This document shows, piece by piece, positions 12,960 through 24,205 of a DNA stretch of 64,000 nucleotides (the stretch's first letter is position 1; the number at the start of each line of letters is the position of its first letter). Both the position numbers and the translations under genes were made by a program. The notes under the pieces were generated by a model that saw nothing but the letters and a program-made list of their open reading frames with translations, was not told the DNA's origin and ran no database searches. This DNA comes from Apricaphanius iberus (lineage: Eukaryota; Chordata; Actinopteri; Cyprinodontiformes; Aphaniidae), in assembly GCA_028564705.1 (NCBI GenBank), contig JAPXFQ010002814.1:1302001-1366000 (forward strand), given 5' to 3'.

Positions 12960-13295
12960 CCATTGATCCTAGGAGCTATGTTGTCTGGGGCTTTATGCCC
13001 CTGGTAGGGTCACCCATGGCAAACTGGTCCTAGGTGAGGGATCAGACAATGTGCAGCCCAAAAACCCCTATGATGAATTACAGCGTTGGACCAAGTGTTC
13101 CCTCGCCCGGACGCGGGTCACCGGGGCCCCACTCTGGAGTCAGGCCTGGAGGTGGGGCACGTTGGCGAGCGCCTGGTGGCCGGGCCTTTACCTTTGGGGC
13201 CCAGCCGGGCTTAGCCCGAAGAGGAAACATTGCCCCCCTTCCCATGAGCTAACCACCTGTGGGAGGGGCCATAGGTGTCGGATGCAATGCAAATG
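12960..13295 (-). other. Rex3 5' non-coding block
   Basis: This GC-rich block lies upstream of the Rex3 frame on the minus strand. It begins at the intact 5' end and runs in the same direction as the coding part. At 16829-16972 the homologous block lies in the opposite direction relative to its adjoining endonuclease fragment. Confidence 0.8.
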
Positions 13296-13307
13296 CCATT
13301 CTGACTT
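13296..13307. repeat. Rex3 target-site duplication, right copy
   Basis: CCATTCTGACTT matches 10183-10194 exactly and marks the 5' junction of the element. Confidence 0.9.
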
Positions 13308-13712
13308 ATGTAAGTTTATTCTGTTTGAAAATAATTGTTATTGGTTTTTAACTTCATTTTGTAATTTTTATTTTAAATAACAGCCAGTGTGACAGGGCAG
13401 TGCAAAGACCTTGAGAGCGGAAGGTGCCCAGAGTTCAAATGGAGCACATATAGCAAGATTTTAAAACAGCTTACAGCAACATAACTTACTCTGTATGTTT
13501 ACATGCAGCAAGAGAGAGTCGAATTATTGCCTTAGTCTGACTGAAATCAGACTTTTGAAATACATGTATATCCCTTAGTCCAGCTTCAATTGAACCAAAC
13601 TGGAGTTTCAGAAGCCTGACTAAGCTACCCAGATAATGCAATTGAGAATCTGACTACTCTACAACCAACCCCATGGCAAGTTGTGGTCCGCCAAACATTT
13701 TTACACTAAACC
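13308..13712. other. Unassigned DNA
   Basis: No gene or repeat is recognised between the Rex3 insertion and repeat P copy 3. Confidence 0.5.
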
Positions 13713-13925
13713 TTAAAGTAACGTTTACCGCGTGTTGAATACCAGGGTTTTCTCTGCATCAAAATTAGTCTTTAAAATTCATGAACATCATATGTTCAAC
13801 CCAGGGGACATTTCAAATCAGAAAATAACTTTTTTCGCTCCATTGACTCTAATTCTTTGTTGTTGTTTTTTGTAAGTAGGTGACCCGAAGGAGAAGGGCA
13901 TGACTTATAAGGCTCCCCATAAGGT
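13713..13925 (+). repeat. Unnamed repeat P, copy 3
   Basis: It starts TTAAAGTAACGTTTACCG, passes CAGAAAATAACTTTTTTCGC and CTCCATTGACTCTAATTC, and ends at GGCTCCCCATAAG. It aligns along its whole length with copy 4 at 53681. Confidence 0.65.
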
Positions 13926-16020
13926 TATCATGCAGGGATGCATATCGCCATCTATGGTCGGGGAGTCGAACGTACTTCATTTAATATCCCTTTGTCTGAT
14001 TACTCCAAAAAGTCTAATTCAGATGCGAATTTAAACGTACTGAGTGTATCATCAACAAATAGCAATAAACAATATCCATCAATAGAATAATGGAGTATCA
14101 TAACATAACATAGCAGCTTAATCAGTAAGGGACCATGCAAAGCCAAAGTAGCCTGTTTTTATTATCTGAAGGTGTGCAATATTGCTGTTGAGACACTGCT
14201 TCTGGAATGTGTTGATCAAACAAAAACATTAAAAAGAACAATAGGATAACGGGTAGCTGATTAAACAAGTTTCATAAAGTGCACTATGGAATAATCTTAA
14301 AGCTGTGTCTCACTAAATAAACCCTCATATCTGACTGGTTAACCTCCACAGAAACTCAGGAGCCACTTTGAAGCGATATTCCATACCTATGTAAAAATGT
14401 GTCTGTTGCCATATTCCTCAGAGTTAGATAATAAATTTTGTAGCTAGCTCAGTAATTACCCTGATCTGGCAGCCGTCTGTTTGCTTTAACTTAGCATAAA
14501 ACAATGTAAGTAATGGGAACTACGAGTATGCACTTTTTTTTTTTATATTAGAAGTGGAATATGAGATCAAAATGCCTCACAGGGACAAACTATACTTTTC
14601 TATAGTAATGTTAGTTACTCTGAGGGATTTGATTTTTTTAAGTCAGCAGATAAATTAAATGTTATATCTTCAGCACATAACAATAGGGTAAGATAATAAT
14701 AAAACTACAAAAACTTGATAAAAAGAATGCATATTTATTTGGATAAGTTTTATAAGCGTTTTCCCATGTATAAATATACATTTTGGGATGTTTTGACTTA
14801 TCTAATTGTGGCATGTCTGGATTTCCATTAAAATTAAATAAAGAAATAAAACCTTGTGAAATATGTCTAGATTAACAAACAACAAACAAGTATATAATGT
14901 GACTCAAATAATAATAAAAAAAATAAATAAATAATTTCACGTCCCACCTTCTGACTCAGATGTACTCATTCAATTGAAAAACATTCTTTTAAAAATAGAT
15001 GTCATTGGGAAAAACACAATGGAAAAGAAACCTAAGTTTGTGAAAAAAAATTAAAAAAAACAACAAAAAAAACTTGTAGAAATAAATTAAAATGGCATAA
15101 ACTTATACTTATTTGGAAAAAAATGTACAGTTGAATTGTCGAAAATGAAACATATTTCATACTAATAAGCAATGCCATACTCACAATGCTAAGCAGCTGA
15201 AGAATGGAGACAGAGGCATAATGAGCCATCATGTGACTGACAGCAGACAGATCATTTTATTTAGGTAAAGTGTTATTAATAATCAAATGTTGATGTTGAA
15301 GGGCACATGTTGATGGGCACATTCAAAAAACAAAAAAGGACATTTCGGATGCCATCCCCCCGCCCTCCCTCCCATGTGATATCTTGAATTTTAGACTAAT
15401 ACAGTGAACTAATTATACCCCCTACTTGTTGCTGTGACAACAAATTTACTAACCGAACGGGATTTATTTTTACTTTCATGCTTTTACAGTTAAATTTATG
15501 GGTTAAATTTGTGCTTTGGGGTGGGAGTTCAGTCGTGACGATAGTATCAAGTGCCCAGCTAAGTGAAACAAACATGGCCGCGCCAGTTGACGCTCAGGTA
15601 GCAGTGGCTATCCAATCGGTTGTAGCGGAACTAGATAGCATTTATTTTTGTTAAAAAGCTGAGCAGAGGGAGGCACTTTGTGAAAAGTAACACAAGTGAA
15701 TCAAAAATGGTCGGGCTGGTTGATGCCCGCGTACAAGCCAATGCCATCCAGGCGCTAGCTTTCGCGTCCTCTAATCAGCTCAGAGGGTTTCTGCTGCAAA
15801 GATTCCAGATCGAAATGTGTAGACTCGACACGGGGTGGGGCTACACATAGATTTGGCTGATGCCAGGTTACTTCAACTAATTATCTAATAATAATTCAGT
15901 TTTGTCTACAGCAACAGTCTTAATTGAAGAATTAAGACTGTTTACATTGAAGAAAAAATGTAAACTGAGTATCCTCCAACCCGCACAAGTGCAAAAACTG
16001 ACACACACCCTCACATGGAT
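13926..16020. other. Unassigned DNA, AT-rich then CpG-richer
   Basis: 13926-15540 is AT-rich with A and T runs. 15540-15860 is richer in CpG (around GGCCGCGCC at about 15577 and CGCGTCC at about 15763) and could be part of an unrecognised repeat. No reading frame is supported. Confidence 0.4.
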
Positions 16021-16027
16021 CAGACAA

Positions 16028-16052
16028 ACACACACACACACACACACACACA
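16028..16052. repeat. (CA)n microsatellite
   Basis: A clean CA run of about 12 units. It creates the artificial His/Thr and Val/Cys open frames on the two strands here. Confidence 0.95.
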
Positions 16053-16179
16053 ATGTCTCGCTGTCTCCCAAGCTCTCCTGCCCCCCCGGGTGGCAGGTCT
16101 GGCTGCGCGCGTAGAGGTGAGCTAACCGTCCTTCATGTCATCATTGTGAACATTGAAATATGTGCTTCTCTATGTTAAC

Positions 16180-16460
16180 CCCCCCCCCCTCCTGATGTGT
16201 AACTCTTTCCTGAATACATGGGAGCGCTGCGTACAAGCGGCTGCACTGCCCAACAATGACCTGGAACTGTTTTTTGACTGGTGTCGTTTTTTTTTTAATT
16301 ACCTGTGTTGTGAGTCCGTATACGGACCCAGAACACAGTTGAGCGTTTGTTTTTTCCCGTCACCATAATGATCTTGGACAGGTTGTACTGTAAAACTGAA
16401 TTTACCCTCGTGGGACGATAAAGGATTATTCAATTCAATTCAATTCAATTCAATTCAATT
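16180..16460 (+). mobile_element. LINE 3'-end-like fragment with (CAATT)n tail
   Basis: The segment ends TTTACCCTCGTGGGACGATA, then AAAGGATTATT and six CAATT units (16431-16460). This layout, a CTCGTGGGA-AATAAAGGAT word followed by a short tandem repeat, is the usual 3' end of fish CR1/L2/Rex1-type LINEs. No coding part is recognisable, and the 5' limit is a guess. Confidence 0.45.
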
Positions 16461-16630
16461 GCTGAAGGAAAAAGTATCAAACCAAAAATAACTGAGGAGA
16501 TATTAATAAGAGGGTTACAGGGGTAGCTTACATGACTCTTGTTTTGAAACAAAGTCATGTTGAGCAGGTATGAGCAAGCAGTGCACAAACTACAGTTGAT
16601 AACAGGGAATGGGAGCAACTGAAAATTAGA

Positions 16631-16975
16631 AGAGAGTCCAGCCCCTCTCGATGAGACGGGTTCTAGAACCAGAACCGGGCGTCGAGGTGGTACCTCTCAA
16701 CCTTGCACACCAGCTCTTGCTCCTTCCCCACCAGAGAGGTGACGTTCCACATTCCAAGAGCCAGCTTCTGCAGCAGAGGATTAGACCTACAAGGTCCCCG
16801 CCTTCGGCTTCCACCTATCATTCACTGCACCCGACCCCTATGGCCCCTCCCACAGGTGGTGAGCTCATGAGAAGGGGGGCCCATGTTGCCTCTTGGGGCT
16901 GAGCTCGGCAGGGCCCCATGGGTATAGGTTCGGCCTCCAAGTGCTTGACAACGTGCCCCACCTCCAGGACCCGCT
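16631..16975. mobile_element. Rearranged Rex3 5' fragment
   Basis: The left part (16631-16815) is Rex3 endonuclease sequence on the minus strand, including the peptide words WNVTSLVGKEQELV, KVERYHLDA and LIERGWTL. It covers the segment that the larger Rex3 copy has deleted. The right part (about 16829-16972) is the Rex3 5' block, but on the plus strand, beginning CCCCTATGGCCCCTCCCACA and ending near CCCCACCTCCAGG. The two pieces are therefore head to head. No 3' half, polymerase or target duplication is seen. Confidence 0.85.
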
Positions 16976-17459
16976 GTCTGGATGGTGTCAGAAATTTAGT
17001 TGTGAACTTAGATTTAAGTTGGATATAGGCGGACGTTCGTTTCATAAAACGGATGCGCCCTCCAACCGAGAACTGCGCTAATAAAGCAGCAACATCATCG
17101 CTCGCTTCTGGAGGCAGTGGATTCGCTTTTCAATAAATCTCCTTACATCCCAGAAAATACATGTGAGATCTACCAACAAAGTAACCCCAAAATATTAATA
17201 AATTGTTGCTTGGCACCGGAGGAACGTGACATCATATTATTTTACTGTAAAATATATGATCGTCTATCTTCCAGTTCATGTGTCTGCAGGTAACTCCAAA
17301 TTAATCTTGAAATGTTGTATTACATCCAAAGAACCAGACAACAATTTATTTGACATTGATTGCATAGAATATTTTATATTAACAATCAGTTATTCATTTT
17401 TACAACATTCAGTTGTAAAAATATTTTACCTTATAGATATTATAGAACATAAGTATGTC
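16976..17459. other. Unassigned DNA
   Basis: No gene or repeat is recognised. Confidence 0.45.
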
Positions 17460-17595
17460 ATAGAAATACTGTCACAGTTACTTTGCTGAGTAACTAATTA
17501 CTTTTGACTGAGTTACTAACTCTATTACTTTTTCGGAAAATTAATTTGTAACTATAACTAATTACTTTTTTAATGTAAAATGCCAAACTCTAGTC
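17460..17595. repeat. GTTACT-rich teleost repeat fragment
   Basis: The motif TAACTAATTACTTTT occurs twice (about 17490 and 17556), with further GAGTTACT words. This resembles a widespread fish DNA-transposon-derived repeat. Ends were not resolved. Confidence 0.45.
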
Positions 17596-17927
17596 TGTGT
17601 GAGCAACACCAGCTGGTGGTCAACGATTGGCTACTGGGAAGGATGCATGCTTGACTGGAGAGAGACGCACTGAAAGAAATAGAACATTAGAGTTAAATAA
17701 TAAAGTGATGTCAGCCAGTCCCACAAAACTATTTTGTTTAAATTGGAAAAATACCAGATGACTAAATTTCAGCAAAGTATCTTAATTAAGTGCAACATCA
17801 TGTATAGTTATGTTGAATTTACTTAATGTTACTATGTTGAATTTACTAAACATTATGTAGAATTTCTGGAACATTTACTAAAATCCCTTATGTTACATAT
17901 ACTAAATATAAATTAGTTGTATTCATG

Positions 17928-18197
17928 TTAATAATAATGCATCAGTTTTATATAGTGCTTTTCAAGACACCCAAACACGCTTTACATGACTGAATGCGCT
18001 ATTAATTCACTCACATTAATACTACTACCCTGCTACAGACAGATCACCACCAATCATTCATAGTCAATCATGAACCAGCTATGCTTTTACTGGAGGAAAA
18101 GAGCGTGAAGTGTCTTGCCCAGGGACACAGGAACAGATTGCCAGGAGTGGGATTTGAACGGTCAATCTTCCAATCATTGTATGACCATCTGAGCTAG
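17928..18197 (-). mobile_element. tRNA-derived SINE with AAT tail
   Basis: Read on the minus strand, the head starts TAGCTCAGATGGTC (A box) and has a B box, CCGTTCAAATCCC (about 18149-18161). The body contains CCTGGGCAAGACACTTC and ends with AAAGCACTATATAAAACTG and an ATTATTA tail. The body and tail closely resemble 57168-57425. Confidence 0.75.
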
Positions 18198-18529
18198 CTG
18201 AATCCTGTTGTAAGATTTCAATAAATACGACTTTAGTCAATTGAAATTCATTTATTTATAACAACAAAATTTGAGGCCAAAACATGGCATCTGCCAAATG
18301 TGACGAACACGGGTGTTGTGTTTTACTTGCTCCTCCAGAAGGTGAGGAAGAGAAAGAGTTTAGATGAGGAAGATATGTCAGCGGCCTGAACAGCAGAGGG
18401 ACTTGGAGCTGTGTAAAAAACAAAAAAACACACTTAGAAAGTATGTATCTGTGTGTGTAGAAGGTGTATATGTATTTTTCCATAGCACACAATATTGTCC
18501 TGTTTTCAGTGTCAGCCAATTCAAATGCT

Positions 18530-18602
18530 TGCCCATCCCAGCAATTAGCAGACGACAGGCAGGGTAAACCCTGGACAGGTCGCCAGGCTATCGCAGGGCT
18601 AG
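18530..18602 (+). repeat. Teleost interspersed repeat R, copy 2 (fragment)
   Basis: It retains GCCCATCCCAGCAATTAGC and GGGTAAACCCTGGACAGGTC followed by CGCCAGGCTATCGCAGGG. It is the downstream half of the family seen at 8088. Confidence 0.7.
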
Positions 18603-19769
18603 CTGTTGTAAATTCCAATTCAAAAATAATGTTTTAGTATCAGTCAAAATAATAGCATTAACTTCATCAAAAGACATAACTTATAGCTCTAAAGTCCTTG
18701 GCCTCAGCCTTCTCACTTCCACCCTATCCTTGCTCAGTTGGAGCTAGTTCTGGATTGCTGCTTCCACTTCAGCCTGTGTGGTTTGTGGAAAGGCCCCATT
18801 TCTAAGAACCAAGGCTGCAAGAAAAAATAAATAAAAAAACAAGAGTTAGACTAAACCTAAGCTGGTCAGTGTTAGAGTTAGTCATTAACCACTAGAAATA
18901 AAAATTTGTCAGGATTGAAGCAGTAGTGGACATAAATGCAGGCATTCTCGAAAGGATTCAATATACAGAGACAAGTAGAAAATTGACGATCAACTCAAGC
19001 CTACACAAAGACCCTGAACAAAGTATAAATAGAGGGATCACAGGTGAAACACATACGGGTAATGATGAGGATGCTGTGCAACCCATGATGGCTTGAGCAG
19101 AGGAATTGTGGGAGTTCTATGTCAGGACCGGTAATCAGTAGGCTAGTGAGGCTGAACATGGAAGCAGAGGAGCAGGTATGACAAATGCTCATTCGATAAA
19201 AAAAATAAATTAAAACCCCTCCGAGCAATAAACAGAAGTATGTGCACTACACAATTAAGTACATAGTACTACTGCATGGCAGTGTATCATTCAAACTGAA
19301 AAACAGTTGTAGTAATACTTACTTAGTAGAATATCAAGACTGTCTGCCCTTGATTCCAGTCTTCTGTCCCCTCCCACATCAAATTAATTTGGTAGCAAGA
19401 TCAGGGGAAAACAATTTGTGGCATACACGCCACACTTTTTAAAACTGATTTCCCCCTAATTATGGCCAGTTCTGCAATCTGAGGAAAATAAGAGAACAAA
19501 TCAAGTGTTACCAAACAATGTAAATTTATGTCTTTCACATATGCCTGTGTTAATCTGGAACACATTACTTTGACAATCTTAACTGGATTTTTGCTCATTT
19601 GCTGCAGTTGAAAATATTTCAACTTATAAAAAACATTTGAACATCTGATACAGTTTGGTTGTTTGACCAAAAGGCTACTTATTAAAAAATGATGATCCAA
19701 AAAAGAATATTTTTTACTTTTTATAACTAATTACTGTGGGGGGAACACATCCTGACTGACGTAACAGCG
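18603..19769. other. Unassigned AT-rich DNA
   Basis: No gene or repeat family is recognised. Confidence 0.45.
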
Positions 19770-19783
19770 GTTGCCTTGGCAAC
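19770..19783. promoter_or_regulatory. Perfect palindromic RFX X-box-like site
   Basis: GTTGCCTTGGCAAC matches the RFX-family X-box as two perfect inverted half sites with a 2-bp spacer. A CRE-like TGACGTAA word lies 15 bp upstream. Cilia and MHC gene promoters use such sites, but no transcript is visible here, so function is unproven. Confidence 0.4.
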
Positions 19784-20420
19784 GCATCACTACGGCAGAT
19801 AGCCCACTAAGCCGTTTCTTTAGAAAAACTTACAATTTTAACGCTTAAAAAACAACATTAACTTAATAATAATTGACCTAATATTTCTTTCTTTCGTAAA
19901 TGACCATGGTATTAGTGGAATAATACCAAGGTGTCCACAATCAGAAATGAATGGAAGACGCTGAGGCATGAACCGTCCAATACGAAGCAAACAGTTTTAG
20001 TGGCCGTTCTAGTGTAAAGGAGGTTCCGTTTCAGTCTCCTTTGTATGATGCTAGAAACCACATTGACTTCGTACAACAAGATACATGCCGACAGTAACCT
20101 AACCTATATGTGATAAGAGAAAAGGATGTCGAAACAAAGATTTCAGAATATGACAGCCGATCGGCACACTTCTACCTTTTTCCAACCAGATAACGCAATG
20201 GAGGAAAAACAATAGGACTTAACCTTATATTGGTGTCGGCTGTAGGAAAACTTGTACATATATCACCGGAAACGTTTAACTTTCACAGAGTACAGGAAAT
20301 TACTTTTTTTGGCAATTTGTGGCTTACCTGAAACTATGAAATTCACACCGACGACACCCCTGGACTGCAACTGACAGGATAGGTCCCGCCTTCTGGGGTC
20401 TTCCGTGTGTGGGTAGATCT

Positions 20421-20555
20421 GGGGCCGACTTAAAGCCGACACAGCAGAGATGTTTGATGAGCAGGGGCCTATGTATGAGAAATGTGCCCATGGGCCGATG
20501 CTTGACAGATGGTAAAAATTATAGGGCCGACGTCCATCCTTGGGCCGACGTCGGC
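20421..20555. repeat. Cluster of GGGCCGAC(GTC) motifs
   Basis: GGCCGA- or GCCGAC-type words occur at 20421, 20434, 20491, 20523 and 20541. The last contains the perfect 12-nt palindrome GCCGACGTCGGC (20544-20555). It looks like the remnant of an irregular, CpG-rich tandem or transposon end. Confidence 0.5.
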
Positions 20556-22242
20556 AAGACGTACGTGTGCTATCTGGGTAATGCTATTTCAGGTTGCTAC
20601 ATTTTTATCTATACCCCAATGAAACAAGACTATTGCACTTTTTTACATTTGTTTAGCTATAAAACACAATATAAACATGCATCAACATGAAAGCAGACCG
20701 AATATTTAATAAAATATTTAATAAAAGTAATTAAACCGTTTTTGTGCACACTGCAAAAATGTCCATCTAATTAAGTCAAAACATCGTGTTTCCAGCTAAA
20801 AAGTATTTTTGAATCTTGTTTTGAGACTTATATACAAAGCAAGAACAGAAGATGTTAGTTTATTAATCTTATTTAGAGTAAATGTCTTATTTGTTGAATA
20901 CTCACCAAGTGAAATTTGTCTTTCGGCAGAGAGACGGAGACTTCAAAAGAGAGCATTGTTTATTTCTCAGTGAGTATTCTACACTATGCTTTTAACACCT
21001 CTTTTCGTCAACATCAGTGATAATGCTAATAATTTGGAAGGTAAAATATGGGTTAAGATTTAAGTATCTCGAGATACGTGTCTGTTGCTGATGAGTTTTC
21101 GTGCACATCTGTTGTTGTGGGTTGGGACAAGTCAAAGTCCATGGCTGTTTTTTAGTCCCAGTCCGCAACTTTATGTGTTGGATTATTTTGGACATAAAAT
21201 GCATTTTCTGTTATCTATTTCCAAAGCACGTTCTGTCTTCCACAATTTTTGGCATGTTTCAACAACAACAGCAGAATAGTGTACTCCATACAATGACAAA
21301 CGATCTGGACATGATGCACTGTCTGCTCTCTGTGTTTATGGAATTGTCACTTTTTTTTAACTCTGGCCACTCCAACAGAATGAAACATTTCCCAATTAGA
21401 CTTATATGTTTTTAAAACTCAGAACGCTATGCTTCTGTTACTCATTTTAATTTGTTTACTAAATTCAAACTGGGACTTTGGTTCACACCATAGCCAAGTT
21501 TTGTTAATGTTTCTAACATCCACAATGGAAGAGTAGGTCAACGTTGTGACATCGCTCTTAACTCAACCAGACAGCCTTTACTATATTACCCCTCACCGTT
21601 GATGAGTATTGAAATTACACTAGCCGATGACCAATCCTTTGCATCTGTTGTAATTGTACATTCACATTTCCTCAAGTGGCGGCTTTAATTGCAGACCAAG
21701 AAAAAAAAAAACCTGCAGGAGGACAAAAGTTAAATCATTTCTAGAAAGCAAGGTTTTAATAATGATGTTCTGTAATTGCAGATCTTTGGGGCCATCCAAT
21801 TATAAGACTGAATTGAATGTTGGCAGCTACAGTCTCTGGTGTTTTGGAAATAACTGACAATATTAACTATTATGTCCCTGCTGCTGCGCCTGATCCATAT
21901 TAGATCATCTTTGCTTTAAATTAATCTGTAGTATTGAGATATATACCTTACTGTTACACAATGTTTTTTTTAATTATTGTAATTTTGTGTTGCAATTGTT
22001 TGTCCTGGAGTTTCTTAAGTTTGTGAATTATTCTATAATACAGTGATAATACTTGTAGGTTTGTTTGTTTTTAGAAATGTCAGCAACACAAACACAGTTC
22101 AAATGATGCTCATATGAAAAATCTGTCTTTCTTAATTTAGGCAAACAACATTAAATAGTGGACAAAAACGATAACTAGGTTCAGGTGGGGCCATAGAAAG
22201 GTGCTGCATTTTAATGTGTAATGTTCTAATTATCTCATCTTT
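20556..22242. other. Unassigned AT-rich DNA
   Basis: No gene is supported. A 14-nt palindrome, GTATCTCGAGATAC, lies at 21064-21077. Confidence 0.45.
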
Positions 22243-22437
22243 AATCCATCCATCGTCATTATGTGCTTGTCCTCACAGGATCGCAGGGGGAGCTGTTCTC
22301 TATCTCCTGCTGTTATTGGGTTTGACGCTCTGGACATGTAACCAGTCTGTCACTGGGAAACACAGAGATAATCAGGACAAGTAGGAGTGAGTGCACTTAA
22401 ACTTACTCCTAAGCACAATTTAGAGTTTAATTAGCTT
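22243..22437 (+). repeat. Teleost interspersed repeat R, copy 3
   Basis: It contains CCATCCATCGTCATTATG, a GATCGCAGGGGGAGC block and the downstream AACACAGAGATAATCA and GCACAATTTAGAGTTTAATT words. It therefore extends further downstream than copies 1 and 2. Confidence 0.6.
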
Positions 22438-23839
22438 CAAATGTATTGTTTTTATTGCCTAATATTTTGGTGTGTTGCCCAATGCTCTATTGCCATAGTT
22501 GTGAGACCATTCAACATTCATTTATTTCAAGATGAGCACAATAAATGTTTATTTCTATAAAAAAAGCTTGAGACATCTTCCAGATCAGATGAGAGATCAG
22601 ATATTCACCATCTCCTGAAAACCAGAAATGCATTAAAATAATACATTCTATCAACTCATAACTGGAACTACATGTGCAGCAATAAACCTTTGTGCCTGAA
22701 ATATAATATGAAGTCAGTAAAATTTATCAGCCTGAATGTTTAGCCATTCATTATGAAATCTACAAACAGGGAAACAATTGTGAGATTAACAAAATATATG
22801 GTTTTATTTAATGTTTTTTTTTTCTCATTTAAAGACATTTTAAAACAGTATATAAATGTATATTATACATTATATGTATAATATACAGTATATGCCTATT
22901 TCACATAAGTAAAAAATAAGATTTTTTTCAACAATGATGCTGAAATATTGACTGTGCTAAAGTCTTGGTTGCGAGTTTAAAGGTTGTTGTTACAAACCTG
23001 AAAGTATAGACAACTGTTAAGGGCGAACCATTAAGGATGTAACCAGTGTGACTGAGGTGAAATAAAACATTGCACAGATGGATGAAGCTAAAAAGCCGGT
23101 ATTTTAAGCAGAGAAGTAAATGAGAAAAAGTAATTAAAGATTTCCAGTTCTATGAAGTGAATTTTGAACTTGTATATAAAAGTAGTGGATGTGGAAAACC
23201 AGGATTGGACAACAAAGATGATGAATCTGCCACGGGAGCATCCGCGCCGGCAGATTTGTTAGATTTTCATTATTGTTTTATTATTAAGCCCCCAAATCGA
23301 CCCGGAACACAATGAAGAACCACTTCCGAGGCATTTGTAAGACGCAGGAGAATATAAATATTGTAAAATTAAGGCATTGGGGGCAAATTAAACCTTACAA
23401 GCGGCATTTGTACTGCCCCGAGCACTCCTGTTCAAACATTAAAAAATGCTAAAAATAAGGTCCAGGTTGAAAAAAAATCTGAATTTCCTTTTAAGATAGC
23501 CAAAGGCGGTGAATTATTCCTGGAATTTCTTCAAAATGTAACAACATCTTGAAAAAGGCTGAAAAACAGCAGAACTTTCGTCTTGGAGTGGGCAGGCCAG
23601 ACTCTAAAAACATCTACAGTTGAAACTACAAGTTTAACTACATTGAAATAAAACATACATACATTTTTCACCTCACTGTCTAAAGTTGAATCATACTACA
23701 CTTCTCTGCTTTTAAGTGGATTAGAATTATCTAAATTAATTCTATTTGCTAAATGCCAAGTTAATGACATAAATAATATTTATTATTTTCTTGAAAATCG
23801 GTGATCATTTTGTATGTATTCTTCTATCTCTTTCTACAA
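22438..23839. other. Unassigned AT-rich DNA
   Basis: TATA-rich words cluster near 22850-22890. No gene or repeat family is recognised. Confidence 0.45.
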
Positions 23840-23955
23840 TGAGGAAAAGCCCATATGACAATGTCATAGCTTTGGGAATTTATTATTCTAGGTAACTGAC
23901 ACATTTGAGTTAATTGAAGGTACACCTTGAACACACTACTTTCTGGTTTGACAAG

Positions 23956-24205
23956 ATGGGAAAGTGAAAAGAAGTCAGTAGAGAGATCCGGATGAGAATT
24001 GTGGAGCTGCACAAGTCTTGTTCATCCTTTGGAACAATTCCCAGAGGCCTGCATGTGCTATTTTCGTCAGTTAAAAAAATGATATACAAGTGTGGACATG
24101 ATGTTCAACCATCTTACCGCCCAGGAGGGAGGGAGGGTCTGTGTCCGAGAGATGAATATTTTTCAGTCCCAAATGTGAAAACTAAGCTTAGAACTGAGCG
24201 ATTTT
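23956..24205 (+). pseudogene. Tc1 transposase N-terminal part, broken
   Basis: From the ATG at 23956 the frame reads MGK, a TGA, then KEVSREIRMRIVELHKS, and continues through SSFGTI and SSVKKMIYK to QPSYRPGGREGLCPRDE. This is the paired-like helix-turn-helix DNA-binding region of Tc1 transposases, which binds the element's ends. Resemblance fades at about 24205, where an unrelated insert begins. The early TGA alone disables it. Confidence 0.85.

Larger units (their letters stand above)
10195..13295 (-). mobile_element. Rex3 (RTE-clade) LINE, near full length
   Basis: This 3.1-kb element reads on the minus strand. Its 3' terminus is the GATG/ATCC tandem repeat (10195-10212) typical of Rex3. 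The reverse-transcriptase region contains near-exact matches, recalled from memory, to the fish Rex3 primer pair at 11094-11114 and 11539-11558. A perfect 12-bp duplication flanks it, so both ends appear intact. The coding frame is broken: a frameshift lies near 12410, an amber codon and frameshift near 10857, a deletion removes about 120 bp of endonuclease at about 12818, and another about 100 bp at the start of the polymerase domain near 11615. The copy cannot move by itself. The minus-strand 5' block (12960-13295) is non-coding. Confidence 0.95.

Noticed and set aside
10294..12963. Many plus-strand frames across the Rex3 element, up to 99 codons.
   Set aside because: They are antisense shadows of the minus-strand LINE protein.
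15877..16114. Two opposite-strand frames with Cys-Val and Thr-His runs.
   Set aside because: They are produced by the (CA)n microsatellite.
21064..21077. 14-nt palindrome GTATCTCGAGATAC.
   Set aside because: It is short, isolated and likely part of an unidentified repeat; no supporting context.
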